A DNA stretch of 64,000 nucleotides from assembly GCA_032718475.1 (NCBI GenBank), contig JAUCBJ010000586.1, forward strand, positions 43,857-107,856, read 5' to 3'. Below are positions 36,168 to 49,200 of this stretch, in pieces. Made by a program: the position numbers and the translations under genes. Source of the stretch: Nemertoderma westbladi. Taxonomy: Eukaryota; Xenacoelomorpha; Nemertodermatida; Nemertodermatidae. A model generated the notes under the pieces. That model made no database searches and was not told the origin of the DNA. It saw nothing but the letters and a program-made list of their open reading frames with translations. Numbering within the stretch: the first letter of the stretch is position 1; the number at the start of each line of letters is the position of its first letter.

Positions 36168-37425
36168 CTACTACTACTACTAGGATCGGCATGCTGCATT
36201 GCAGCTGCATTTTTAAGAATGCTGTGCCGGCTTGTCGACAAAATTGCGCCGCCACAACTCCATATCACCCATGACATTTGGTAGATCATCCGCATCTTCA
36301 AGGCCAGTGTCCTTTAAGATGCGTCTCAAGAAACTCATGAGCTGTCCACCATGCTATTCACTCCATGAGGCTGCCAAACTACAAGATTATGCACTGGCTG
36401 GTCCTCACGGCGAAAGCAATGTCCTGCAAAGCGGAGGCGATTTAGTTCTAGTCTATATCGCCAATGGGAATATCTGGGACTGGGAGTACAGACTCAGACA
36501 CTTTTACTTCTATAAAGCTATCAGGCAATACCCTGTCATTATTGAGGAGCTTTTCAAAGTGGGCCTTCCAACCATTGAGGCGATCGGCTGGTGATTCAGC
36601 CTTAACCTTGGTGGTTGGTTGGCTTTTCCACCCAGTAAGCAAGTTGATCGATTTCCATGCCTGGGATGATTGCCTGCTGTCGTCAGCATCATTGATGGCA
36701 TCAACCTGTAGGTTTATTAGCTCCTGTAGATTAACAGAGTACTGCCTGTTCAGGGATCTAGATGCAGCCTTAACTGTATTCTTGGCTGATGTAGTCTGTT
36801 TGAGTCGGGACTCTTTCTGCGCATTATAGAGGTCATTTCGGCACTTCTGAATTTTGTTGTCAGTCCAGGGGGCCCTTTTCCTGTTTCGAGGGTATACACT
36901 ATACAGGAACTGCTTCTGCAGCTGCTAACTTAACTGCTTCTGTGAAGGCAGTATAGCCCTCACATTGATCTGCCGCCTCAGAGGCAAGAACCTCATACCT
37001 GTTGCTCAGCTGTAGTGTGAAGCTGGATCTCACACTTGGTTGTTGCAACAGAGAGGACCAGTCATGCCGCGGCAAGGCAGATTTCGTTGTTCTGCTAGCA
37101 CGCAGACTAAGTCTTACCTTGGCCACAATGACAATAATGCGGTGGTCACTGGAGAAGGGTCGAAGTGTAAATGCATTACACTCTTGTATAGAGCTCCTGT
37201 ATTTCCTACGAAACAGAATTATGGTCTATCTGGGATTTGTGACCACTGGGTCCACTATCTGACTATGAGTCCATAGCTTTAAAGTTCGCTTCTTGAACTG
37301 GGTTCCAGCCGAAAACAATCCATTTCCAGAGATAAAATCCTGAAGATGGACAATGGACGGAATTTCGGTTAACACTATTGCTATAGACCCAGGGCGATGT
37401 AGGTGATTGATGCAGACTTGCATTA
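36168..37425 (-). pseudogene. Non-LTR retrotransposon copy with large internal deletion
   Basis: On the minus strand the endonuclease C-terminus ('ECNAFTLRPFSSDHRIIVIVAK', about 37185-37120) leads into the linker ('SPADRLNGWKAHFEKLLNND', about 36585-36530). At about 36460, just after 'VLPVPDIPIGDID', it jumps to the extreme C-terminal/3' region shared with 3.1-3.4 kb. The whole reverse transcriptase core is missing. The 3' end carries GGATCGGCATGC followed by (CTA)n on the plus strand (36168-36182). Confidence 0.88.
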
Positions 37426-37427
37426 AC

Positions 37428-38700
37428 TACTAGGATCGGCATGCTGCATTGCAGCTGCATTTTTAAGAATGCTGTGCCGGCTTATCGACAAAATTGCACC
37501 GCCACAACTCCCTATCACCCATGACATTTGCTAGATCATCCGCATCTTCAAGGCCAGTTTCCTTTAAGATGCGTCTCAAGAAAGTCATGGGCTGTGCTGT
37601 CCACCATGCTTATTCACTCCATGAGGCTGCCAAAGTACAAGATTATGCACTGGCTGGTCCTCACGGCGAAAGCAATGTCCTGCAAAGCGGAGGCGATTTT
37701 GTTCTAGTGTCAAGCTTGGGGGAACCAATGAGACACCTCCAATGTTATATAGTGTCTGGTTGGAGATGTGTGCATTGTACTTGACACAATGAACCCGGCG
37801 TAGCATTCTTGTGAATGTGCCATCCAGAGATTTGGTGTCCTCAGCAGTTAGAGCCCAGCATGGACTCCCATAGAGGAGTACTGGAACTACTGCTGCTCTA
37901 AATAATCGGACCTTAATTTTCCGATTAATTCTCGTTAACTTCCAAATCCTGGAAAGCCAATTCAAGGCTGCCCATGCCTTTCCCTTACGTATTCGAAGGT
38001 CCTCACCTGACTTCCGGATCCATGATCCCAGGTAACAGAAGTCATCCACATGCTCAAGCATACCATCTTTTGAGCTTATGCTCATCCGATCAGAGACTTG
38101 CTGAGGACTTTCAAAGTTAACTGTCAAAATTTTGGTCTTTCTGGAGTTAATAAAAAGACCAACACTAGATGCTAGAAGCAGCATGTTCTAATGAGCTGAG
38201 GAGCCATTGGGCTCCCTCTAGTGATTCTGAGAGTACTCCTAAGTCATCAGCAAAGTCTAGATCAGTTAGGTACTTGGCAGGATTTCCTCGACTTCTGGAG
38301 CCAGTAGGTGGAGATATCATCACCCCATCATCATTATGATGATCTAAGGACATGCGTAGAACATAGTCAACTACAATTATGAACAAGAATGGTGCAAGTG
38401 TGTCTCCCTGGAGGACGCCCCATAACACTTCAAATGGTTCTGTGTCACCGAAGTCTCCCAGGAATGTTAAGAATGCATGCTGATCCACTCCATCAGTAGC
38501 TGCTTGTAGATTGTGGTAGAAATTTTCCACCTCCTCTACAGGGGCAACACTAATTGGAGAGTAGCACACAATCAGAACCACCTTAGGAAACTTCTCAGCC
38601 AGTCTTCCAGAACATGATAAGTGGCAACGGATGATGCGGTTAGAGATTTGGTCTATTTTGTCCAATGCTGCATGTACAGTTGGATTCATCAATAGACCAA
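37428..38700 (-). pseudogene. Second non-LTR copy, different internal deletion
   Basis: It directly abuts the previous copy, with the same GGATCGGCATGC 3' end. From the 5' side it reads endonuclease ('MMNPTVHAALDKIDQISNRI', 'LIVCYSPISVAP'). At about 38445 'FLGDF' jumps straight to the RT block 'GDTEPFEVLWGVLQGDTLAP', which continues through 'DLDFADDLGVLSES' and 'YLGSWIRKSGEDLRIRKGKA' to the C-terminal 'HCFRREDQPVHNLVLWQPHG'. It supplies the region missing from the copies at 0-1.6 and 36.2 kb. A frame change lies near 38170. Confidence 0.88.
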
Positions 38701-39036
38701 TTCCACCATTGCCACTATCTGACTATCTGACTATCATTTGCTGACGCGAGGGCGAGTCGCCAACCGCCCCCCATGTCCTTAATCGGAACCTTATCAGTCT
38801 GTCCAGTCTGCATTCGGAGCTCTTGAACACCCACTGCGCCAAATCCAATCCAATCCTATTCAATTTGTTAGTGTATCCTGGTTATCAGCCAGCCTGTGAT
38901 GTGATATTGATTCAATGTGTGTTTTGTTTACTGTTTACTAATTTGATTCACAAATTGCTAGTTTACCGTCCGCGTCAGGTACCGGTACGCGTACGGCAGT
39001 ACGGTGCTTACAAGAAACCTAATGCAGTAATTGGTA

Positions 39037-40222
39037 ATGGCGACTGCAGTATCCTCAGGAGTCCCCTCTGACGCCGTCCGTAACTCGTTGCTCAAACAGG
39101 TGGACAACGATGATAACGCCGGATCCCGTCTCAACTGGAGCGACCAACTTCTGGACAAACTTCCCAACGAACTGTTTCATTTAGAGGAACTTAAATTACT
39201 AATATTAACTCGAAACCGGTTGTCATTAATACCAGGAGAGCTACCCAACTCACTTCCCAATCTAATCCACATCAACTTATCACACAACGCATTTCATAAA
39301 TTCCCAATTTGCCTAACTTCTTCTATAAACCTACAAATTCTACACCTTTCTCACAACCGTATCGCGGACCTCCCACCGGAACTGGGAAAGCTGTCGCAAC
39401 TTAGACTCTTAAATCTCGATTTTAACAGAATTGAAAAACTACCTGACGAAATAGGTGGCCTTTCTGAGTTAAATGACCTCCGTTTGGGCTGCAATCTGTT
39501 GTTTGAGTTACCCAGCCAATTCTCCTTACTAACTAAATTAAACTTTTTGTATCTCGATTCAAACTCTTTCCGTTACTTCCCACTTCCTATTCTAGAAGCT
39601 GAAAATCTAAAAGTTTTATATTTAAGCCACAATAAACTAGTTCATTTACCAACAACTGTAAACACTTTATCCAGATTAAAAGAATTCCGTTTAAACAGCA
39701 ATAAACTATATAAACTTCCTCAAACTTTGTGCGAGATGAGCGAATTAACAATGCTATCCCTCGATAACAATCGAATATCGACGCTGCCTATTGGTTTTGG
39801 TAGTTTAACTTCTTTACAGGAATTTTCCGCGTTTAATAACCCGTTAATTCAGCCTCCTTTAGAGGTTTGCCAAGCCGGAATCTCGGCAGTTTCAAAGTAT
39901 CAGGAATTATTACTAGCGGAATCACAAACGGTTCCATCGCGTCTTAAAGTCATCGTTTTAGGCCGAAGTAACTCGGGTAAATCGAGTTTAATCTCCGGGT
40001 TAACTCGGCCGTCCGGCGCGCAGAAACCCCCGTCGCCGAGTAAAAGTCGTGGAGTTAAAATAACAAACTTCGCTCTACAATCTAGCGAGTTCGTATTCTA
40101 TGATTGCGGCGGGGACGAGACCTACTATTTGTTACACAATATGTTTCTAACCGAAGGAGCTTTGTACCTAATCTGCGTCAACGTTGAGGAATATAACGCT
40201 GATTCTTTCGACGTCGCTATAG
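39037..40222 (+). CDS. ROCO gene exon 1 (LRRs and Roc N-terminus)
   Basis: It ends at ATA G|GTACGT, phase 1, after 'EEYNADSFDVAI'. Reading on past the donor gives about 70 residues without family likeness, so the GT at 40223 is the real exon end. Confidence 0.92.
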
Positions 40223-43200
40223 GTACGTTAATACCGTTAATAGAAGCCATCTGGTTACTTGAGTTGTACATTCGTACAAGAAGTAGGAATATCCGAATTG
40301 GTCAATATCCGTCGTCCGGTCGGATATTTTTATTTTATGTCATTATTTTCACAGATAGGTGGAGGAGACTGGACAGGACAGCTGGACGCAATAAAAATTC
40401 ATCCCTCTCCAGGTTTCCAGGGGGAATTCGACGCAAATAACAACTGATTACTCTCAAAAATAAAACTAACCCGTTCTCTTGTGTTTAGTTTATTGTTTTG
40501 GTTAAAATAACGTGCCACTGTAACCTGCTCCTCTCCCTAAATTGATAATTTAAGATTGAGGCGGGATATTAATTCGCCAAGATGGGATTTGCATTAGCGT
40601 CCAGTTTTACCCCCCCCCCCCCCCCCCCTGTCTCTATTTTCAAGATACAAATTGCCTCGAAGATAAGAAGTATTTTTACTTTTTTTAACAGAAAGTTGCC
40701 AACCAGATTTCCCACCTGATGTACCAGATTTCTGAACATTATTAATTATAGAAATAATATAATATTTATGTAACTAATGAACTAAGTAGGATAAAAAAAG
40801 CAAACAGTCGGCCGAAGCCGGAGGCGACCCGAAGGCTCCTCTTTCGATAGCTGCTACCCGAGGGAAGGGGTGGGCGCTACTCCTATCCCAAGATTTGCTC
40901 CCTTTTTATACTCATTTTATCGACCCCCCAGTGGATGAAAGGCTGAGTGGATCCTGGCGGGGCTGAACCTACAACCAATAGATTGCAGGCCCGGCGCTCA
41001 ACCAACTGAGCTACCCTAAGTAGGCCTATTAATGATAATTATATTATACTATAATTAAATAAGATTCCAGTCAACGTAACTAGAAAGGCATTTCCTAAAG
41101 GAAATGCAACCACGAAGCTAAGGAAAATTAAACAAACGGCCACAATTTGGTTCGTTGCTTAGCCTAGTTTAGTAGCATTTGCCAATAAATAACTTCTATT
41201 CCCATGGAAACTAGAGTTCTCTGGAACAGTTGGTTTTACATTTGAAAAAAGATTCAGTCCAGATTGTTTTTCAGATAACACATCGAGTTTCAGAAAATAT
41301 TGTAGTTTATGTCCAAATTACAGATTTTCTATCAAAATGCATCTGTTTGCAGTGGTTGTCATGGAAACTGAAAAATAGAACAATGTAATTCGGATGCAGA
41401 ATAAGTCATATAGTGGGGGTAGGTGTTGGTCCCAAGTCATAATACTATTAAATTGTGCTTCAAATTATCATTTTATTAATTTTAACATCTGTTTACTCTT
41501 GTTGCTATGGTAAATGGATTTTCTAATTAACTTCGAACGGCTTGTATATGGACCTTATAGATGAGTTGCAAAACCCCAAGTTTATATATATTACAGTTTT
41601 TCTCCAAATAGAGTTATGATTATAGACTTGAATGATATATAACTTTAAAAAAACTACAGTTACCATGGTAACTAGATATTTCTGGAATGTTTTGAGTTTC
41701 ACTAAAAGTTCCAACTAGTGGTCCAGATAACACATACCTAGTTTCGTAAAATTTTATCGTGAAGTCTATGTACAAATGAATAATTTTCGTATAAAAACAT
41801 CTGTTTTCAGCGGTTGTCAAGGTAACTGCAAAATAGAACAATCAAATTCGGACGCAGAATAAGTTATATAGTGGGGGTAGGGATTGGTCCCAAGTCATCA
41901 CACCTTAACCTTAGGCTTCAAATTAACATTTTAAAAATTTTAACATCTGTTTAGCCCGGTTGCCAAGGTAACTGGATTTTCTATTTAACCTCAATCGGCT
42001 CTGCTATGGACCTTATAGTTGTGTTGAGAAACCCCAAGTTTATATGTATTATAGTTTTCCTACAAATAGAGTTACAAATATTGACTTGAAATACATAGAC
42101 TTTTTTCTAAGTCCGTTGCCATGGAAACCAGATTTTTCCTGGAGATGAGACCCATCCCACACGACGCGCCTTGATGAGTTGTATATACATGCAAAATTTC
42201 AGGGTACTTTTAAAGGCTAGTTTTTTCCCCGACCAAAAAACCCCAAATCTGCCCCATACAAGTAAAATAGCCCACTATGAATAGACCATCTCAGCTAAGG
42301 AAAATCTTTCTTAGCGAAAGTAGTTGATTTTCCTTAGCTTCGTGGATAGTGAGGGTAGGGATTGGTCCCAAGTCGTAATACCTTAATGTTATGCTTCAAA
42401 TAACCATTTTATAAATTTGAACATCTGTTTGGCATGGTTGCCCTGGTAACTGGATTTTCTAATTAACCTCAATCAGCTCGACTATTGTCCTTATCATTGA
42501 GTTGAGAAACCCCAAGTTTATACTAGAAAGGCATTTCCTAAAGGAAATGCAACCACGAAGCTAAGGAAAATTAAACAAACGGCCACAATTTGGTTCGTTG
42601 CTTAGCCTCGTTTAGTAGCATTTGCCAATAAATAACTTATATTCCCATGGAAACTAGAATTCTCTGGAACTGTTGGTTTTACCTTTGAAAAAAGATTCAG
42701 TCCAGATTGTGGTTCAGATGACACATATACCGAGTTTCAGAAATTAATGTAGTTTATGCCCAAATTACCGATTTTCTTTCAAAATGCATCTGTTTGCAGT
42801 GGTTGTCATGGAAACTGAAAAATAGAACAATGTAATTCGGATGCAGAATAAGTCACATAGTGGGGGTAGGTCTTGGTCCCAAGTCATAATACTATTAACT
42901 TGTGTTTAAAATTATCATTTTAGAAATTTTAACATCTGTTTAGTCTTGTTGCTATGGTAATTGGATTGTGTAATTAACCTCGAATGGATTGTATATGGAC
43001 CTTACAGACGAGTTGCAAAACCCCAAATTTATATTTATTACATTATTTTGCTACAAATAGAGTATTGAATTTAGACTTGAATGATATAGACTTTAATAAA
43101 CTCCAGTTACCAAGGTAACTATATATTTCTGGAATGATTTGAGTTTCACTAAAAGTTCCAACTAGTGGTCCAGATAACACATTCCAAGTTTCGTAAAATT

Positions 43201-46200
43201 TTATCGCGAAGTCTATGTCCAAATGAGTTATTTTTGTATAAAAACATCTGTTTTCAGCGGTTGTCATGGTAACTGCAAAATTAAACAATGAAATTCGGAC
43301 GCAAAATAAGTCATATAGTGGGGGTAGGGGTTGGTCCCAAGACATAACACCTTAACCTTAGGCTTCAAATTAACATTTTATAAATTTTAACATCTGTTTA
43401 GCCCGGTTGCCAAGGTAACTGGATTTTCTATTTAACCTCAATCGGCTCTGCTATGGACCTTATAGTTGAGTTGAGAAACCCCAAGTTTATATCTATTATA
43501 GTTTTCCTACAAATATAGTTATAAATATTGACTTGAAATACATAGACTTTTTTCTATGTCCGTTGCCATGGAAACCAGATTTTTCCTGGATATGAGACCC
43601 AGCCCACACGATGCGCCTCGACGAGTAGTACATACATGCAAAATTTCAGGGTACTTTTAAAGGCTAGTTTTTTCCGGAATAAAAAAACACTAAATCTGCC
43701 CCATACAAGTAAAATAGCCCACTATGAATAGACCATCTCAGCTAAGGAAAATCTTTCTTAGCGAAAGTAGTTGATTTTCCTTAGCTTCGTGGATTGTAGT
43801 TTATGTCCAAATTACCGATTTTCTACTAGAAAGGCATTTCCTAAAGGAAATGCAACCACGAAGCTAAGGAAAATTAAACAAAGGGCCACAATTTGGTTTG
43901 TTGCTTAGCCTAGTTTAGTAGCATTTGCCAATAAATAACTTCTATTCGTATGGAAACTAGAGTTCTCTGGAACTGTTGGTTTTACCTTTGAAAAAAGATT
44001 CAGTCCAGATTGTGGTTCAGATAACACATACCAAGTTTCAGAAAATATTGTAGTTTATGTCCAAATTACCGATTTTCTATCAAAATGCATCCGTTTGCAG
44101 TGGTTGTCATGGAAACTGAAAAATAGAACAATGTAATTCGGAAGCAGAATAAGTCATATAGTGGGAGTAGGTCTTGGTCCCAAGTCATTATACAATTAAC
44201 TTGTGCTTCAAATTATCATTTTATAAATTTTAACATCTGTTTAGTCTTGTTACTATGGTAACTGGATTGTGTAATTAACCTCGAACGGCTTGTATATGGA
44301 CCTTATAGATGTGTTGCAAAACCCCAAATTTATACATATTACATTATTTTGCTACAAATAAGTATTGAATTTAGATTTGAATGATATAGACTTTAATAAA
44401 CTACAGTTACCATGGTAACTAGGTATTTCTGGAATGTTTGAGTTTCACTAAAAGTTCCAACTAGTGGTCCAGATAATACATACCCAGTTTTGTAAAATTT
44501 CATCGCGAAGTCTATGTCCAAATGAATAATTTTTATATAAAAACATCTGTTTTCAGCGGTTGTCATGGTAACTGCAAAATAGAACAATCAAATTCGGACG
44601 CAGAATAAGTCATATAGTGGGGGTAGGGGTTGGTCCCAAGTCATCACACATTAACCTTAGGCTTCAAATTAACATTTTATAAATTTTAACATCTGTTTAG
44701 CCCGGTTGCCAAGGTAACTGGATTTTCTATTTGACCTCAATCGGCTCTGCTATGGACCTTATAGAGTAGTTGAGAAACCCCCAGTTTATATGTATTATAG
44801 TTTTCCTACAAATAGAGTTACAAATATTGACTTGAAATACATAGACTTTTTTTGAAGTCCGTTGCCATGGAAACCAGATTTTTCCTGGATATGAGACCCA
44901 GCCCAAAAGATGCGCCTCGACGAGTAGTATATACATGCAAAATTTCAGGGTACTTTTAAAGGCTAGTTTTTTCCGGAATCAAAAAAAACCAAATCTGCCT
45001 CACACAAGTAAAATAGCCCACTATGAATAGACCATCTCAGCTAAGGAAAATCTTTCTTAGCGAAAGTAGTTGATTTTCCTTAGCTTCGTGGATCAAAATG
45101 CATCTGTTTGCAGTGGTTGTCTTGGAAACTGAAAAATAGAACAATGTAATTCGGATGCAGAATAAGTCATATAGTGGGGGTAGGGGTTAGTCCCAAGTCA
45201 TAATACTATTACGAGAAAGGCATTTCCTAAAGGAAATGCAACCACGAAGCTAAGGAAAATTAAACAAACGGCCACACTTTGGTTCGTTGCTTAGCCTCGT
45301 TTAGTAGCAATTGTCAATAATTAACTTCTATTCCCATGGAAACTAGAGTTCTCTGGAACTGTTGCTTTAACCTTTGAAAAAAAATTCAGTACAAATTGTG
45401 GTTCAGATAACACATATATATACTGAGTTTCAGAAAATATTGTAGTTTATGTCCAAATTACCGATTTTCTATCAAAATGCATCTGTTTGCAGTGGTTGTC
45501 ATGGAAACTGAAAAATAGAACAATGTAATTCGGATGCAGAATAAGTCATATAGTGGGGGTAGGGGTTAGTCCCAAGTCATAATACTATTAACTTGTGCTT
45601 CAAATTATCATGTTATAAATTTTAACATCTGTTTAGACTTGTTGCTATGGTAACTGTATTTTCTAATTAACCTCAAACGGCTTGGATATGGATCTTATAG
45701 ATGAGTTGCAAAACCCCAAGTTTATATATATTACAGTTTTGCTACAAATAGAGTTATCAATATAGATTTGAATGATATAGAGTTTAATAAACTACAGTTA
45801 CCATGGTAACTAAATTTCTGGAATAATTTAAGTTTCACTAAAAGTTCCAACTAGTGGTCCAGATAACACATTCCCAGTTTTGTAAAATTTTATCGTGAAG
45901 TCTATGTCCAAATGAATAAGTTTTGAATAAAAACATATGTTTTCAGCGGTTGTCATGGTAACTGAAAAATAGAACAATGTAATTCGGATGCAGAATAAGT
46001 TATATAGTGGGGGTAGGGGTTGGTCCCAAGTCATAACACCTTGCCCTTAGGCTTCAAATTAACATTTTATAAATTTTAACATCTGTTTATCCCGGTTGCC
46101 AAGGTAACTGGATTTTCTATTTAGCCTCAATCGGATCTGCTATGGACCTTATAGTTGTGTTGCGAAACCCCAAGTTTATATCTATTATAGTTTTCCTACA

Positions 46201-49200
46201 AATAGAGTTATAAATATTGACTTGAAATACATAGACTTTTTTTGAAGTCCGTTGCCATGGAAACCAGATTTTTCCTGGATATGAGACCCGGCCCAAAAGA
46301 TGCGCCTCGTCGAGTAGTATATACATGCAAAATTTCAGGGTACTTTTAAAGGCTAGTTTTTTCGCCTATCAAAAAACCCCAAATCTGCCTCACACAAGTA
46401 AAATAGCCCACTATGAATAGACCATCTCAGCTAAGGAAAATCTTTCTTAGCGAAAGTAGTTGATTTTCCTTAGCTTCGTGGAACTTGTGCTTCAAATTAT
46501 CATTTTATAAATTTTAACATCTGTTTAGACTTGTTGCTATGGTAAAACTAGAAAGGCATTTCCTAAAGGAAATGCAACCACGAAGCTAATGAAAATTAAA
46601 CAAACGGCTACAATTTGGTTCGTTGCTTAGCCTAGTTTAGTAGCATTTGCCAATAATTCTCTTCTATTCCCATGGAAAATAAAGTTTTCTGGAACTGTTG
46701 ATTTAATGTTTGAAAAAAGATTTAGTCCAGATTGTGGTTCAGATAACACATATCCCGAGTTTCAGAAAATATTGTAGTTTATGTCCAAATTACCGATTTT
46801 CTATCAAAATGCATCTGTTTTCAGCGGTTGTCATGGTAACTGAAAAATAGAACAATGTAATTTAGATGCAGAATAAGTCATATAATGGGGGTAGGTCTTG
46901 GTCCCAAGTCATAATACTATTAACTTGTGCTTCAAATTATCATTTTATAAATTTTACCATCTGTTTAGTCTTGTTGCTATGGTAACTGGATTGTGTAATT
47001 AACCTCGAACGGCTTGTATATGGACCTTATAAATGTGTTGCAAAACACCAAATTTATATATATTACATTATTTTGCTACAAATGGAGTATTGAATTTAGA
47101 CTTGAATGATATAGACTTTAATAAACTACAGTTACCATGGTAACTAGGTATTTCTGGAATGTTTTTTTGTTTCACTAAAAGTTCCAAATAGTGGTACAGA
47201 TAACACATTCCCAGTTTCGTAAAATCTAATCGCGAAGTCTATGTTCAAATGAGTAATTTTTGTATAAAAACATCTGTTTTCAGCGGTTGTCATGGTAACT
47301 TCAAAATATAACAATCGAATTCGGACGCAGTATAAGTTATATAGTGGGGGTAGGGGTTGGTCCCAAGTCATAACACCTTAACCTTAGGCTTCAAATTAAC
47401 ATTTTATAAATTTTAACATCTGTTTAGCCCGGTTGCCAAGGTAACTAGATTTTCTATTTAACCTCAATTGGCTCTGCTATGGACCTTATAGTTGAGTTGA
47501 GAAACCCCAAGTTTATATCTATTATAGTTTTCCTACAAATAGAGTTATAAATATTGACTTGAAATACATAGACTTTCTTCTAAGTCCGTTGCCATGGAAA
47601 CCAGATTTTTCCTGGATATGAGACCCATCCCACACGATGCGCCTCGACGAGTAGTACATACATGCAAAATTTCAGGGTACTTTTAAAGGCTAGTTTTTTC
47701 GCCTATCAAAAAAAACCAAATCTGCCTCACACAAGTAAAATAGCCCACTATGAATAGACCATCTCAGCTAAGGAAAATCTTTCTTAGCGAAAGTAGTTGA
47801 TTTTCCTTAGCTTCGTGGACTGTATTTTCTAATTAACCTCAAACGGCTTGGATATGGATCTTATAGATGAGTTGCAAAACCCCAAGTTTATATATATTAC
47901 AGTTTTGCTACAAATAGAGTTATCAATATAGATTTGAATGATATAGAGTTTAATAAACTACAGTTACCATGGTAACTAAATTTCTGGAATAATTTAAGTT
48001 TCACTAAAAGTTCCAACTAGTGGTCCAGATAACACATACCCAGTTTTGTAAAATTTTATCGTGAAGTCTATGTCCAAATGAATAAGTTTTGAATAAAAAC
48101 ATCTGTTTTCAGCGGTTGTCATGGTAACTGAAAAATAGAACAATGTAATTCGGATACAGAATAAGTTATATAGTGGGGGTAGGGGTTGGTCCCAAGTCAT
48201 AACACCTTGCCCTTAGGCCTCAAATTAACATTTTATAAATTTTAACATCTGTTTAGCCCGGTTGCCAAGGTAACTGGATTTTATATTTAGCCTCAATCGG
48301 ATCTGCTATGGACCTTATAGTTGTGTTGCGAAACCCCAAGTTTATATCTATTATAGTTTTCCTACAAATAGAGTTATAAATATTGACTTGAAATACATAG
48401 ACTTTTTTTGAAGTCCGTTGCCATGGAAACCAGATTTTTCCTGGATATGAGACCCGGCCCAAAAGATGCGCCTCGTCGAGTAGTATATACATGCAAAATT
48501 TCAGGGTACTTTTAAAGGCTAGTTTTTTCCCCGACCAAAAAAAACCAAATCTGCCTCATACAAGTAAAATAGCCCACTATGAATAGACCATCTCAGCTAA
48601 GGAAAATCTTTCTTAGCGAAAGTAGTTGATTTTCCTTAGCTTCGTGGATTTTAAAAATCGACAAACAAACCTTTTGATATTCAAAATAAACAAACAAACT
48701 CTTCTGCCGTCGTTTAGCAGAGATGTACCGTCGGTACATCGCTAATAGGTAATGTGTTAATAACAACTATAATTATGTATAAGTTGCGTGATAAAGGTAC
48801 CCGAGTCCCGAGTAATGTACCTCTTTTTGGCAGTACTCGACATGTTTACGCTTACTGCTCGAGTGCGAACGAACTAGCGAGTACAATGGAGAAAACGAGT
48901 ACTACAATTTCTGCAAATTTAATGTTTAAATTACCATTATTACTACAATAGTTTTTCACTGTATCGCACTAATACGCGACCTACTGTGTAACATTAAACC
49001 CCTAAATCCCATCAGGTTATTGGCTCAACGTAGTCGAGGCCTCCCATCCCGGTGCCGTTGTCGCCATGGTAGCGACGCACGCGGACGCGGTCGGGGTCCG
49101 CGTTGCCGCGAGACGTTGCCGCGAGATCTACGTGGCGACATCCCGTTGGGAGGAGTCGCAATGCCGCGAGATTATCGCGGAAATGGACCTCATCGACTCG

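Larger units (their letters stand above)
42347..48648 (-). mobile_element. Helitron-like host copy (H), interrupted by U2-U5
   Basis: Pieces 42347-42532, 43794-43825, 45093-45211, 46483-46547 and 47820-48648 total 1231 bp. The last four join without gap or overlap into the normal interior order of the element. The minus-strand 5' end (TCCACGAAGC at 48648) is intact and preceded by A. The minus-strand 3' end is missing, and the first piece joins the second with about 230 bp absent relative to intact copies, so H was already rearranged. Confidence 0.75.
40223..49015 (+). other. ROCO intron 1 (8.8 kb)
   Basis: It is about ten times the other introns and consists mostly of mobile DNA: a dispersed repeat (40400-40560), a C19 tract (40610-40628), a SINE and a nested block of six Helitron-like elements (41080-48648). 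Confidence 0.88.

Noticed and set aside
39031-39036. ROCO start at 39031
   Set aside because: The codon is TTG. The first ATG in frame is 39037.
40223-40440. Continuation of ROCO exon 1 to a stop at 40440
   Set aside because: Past the GTACGT donor the sequence loses Roc likeness, while exon 2 supplies the expected continuation in phase.
40960-41015. A tRNA gene on the minus strand
   Set aside because: It has A- and B-box-like parts but an imperfect B-box, a long non-tRNA body, a tail and target duplications: a SINE.
41523-48492. Series of 60-100-codon minus-strand frames with shared sequence
   Set aside because: They recur because the Helitron-like copies recur. No Rep, helicase or other domain is visible.
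41080-48648. Simple tandem satellite of about 1.3 kb
   Set aside because: Spacer pieces between units join into another copy in order, and unit ends are constant hairpin termini at A|T-type sites, which fits insertion, not tandem amplification.
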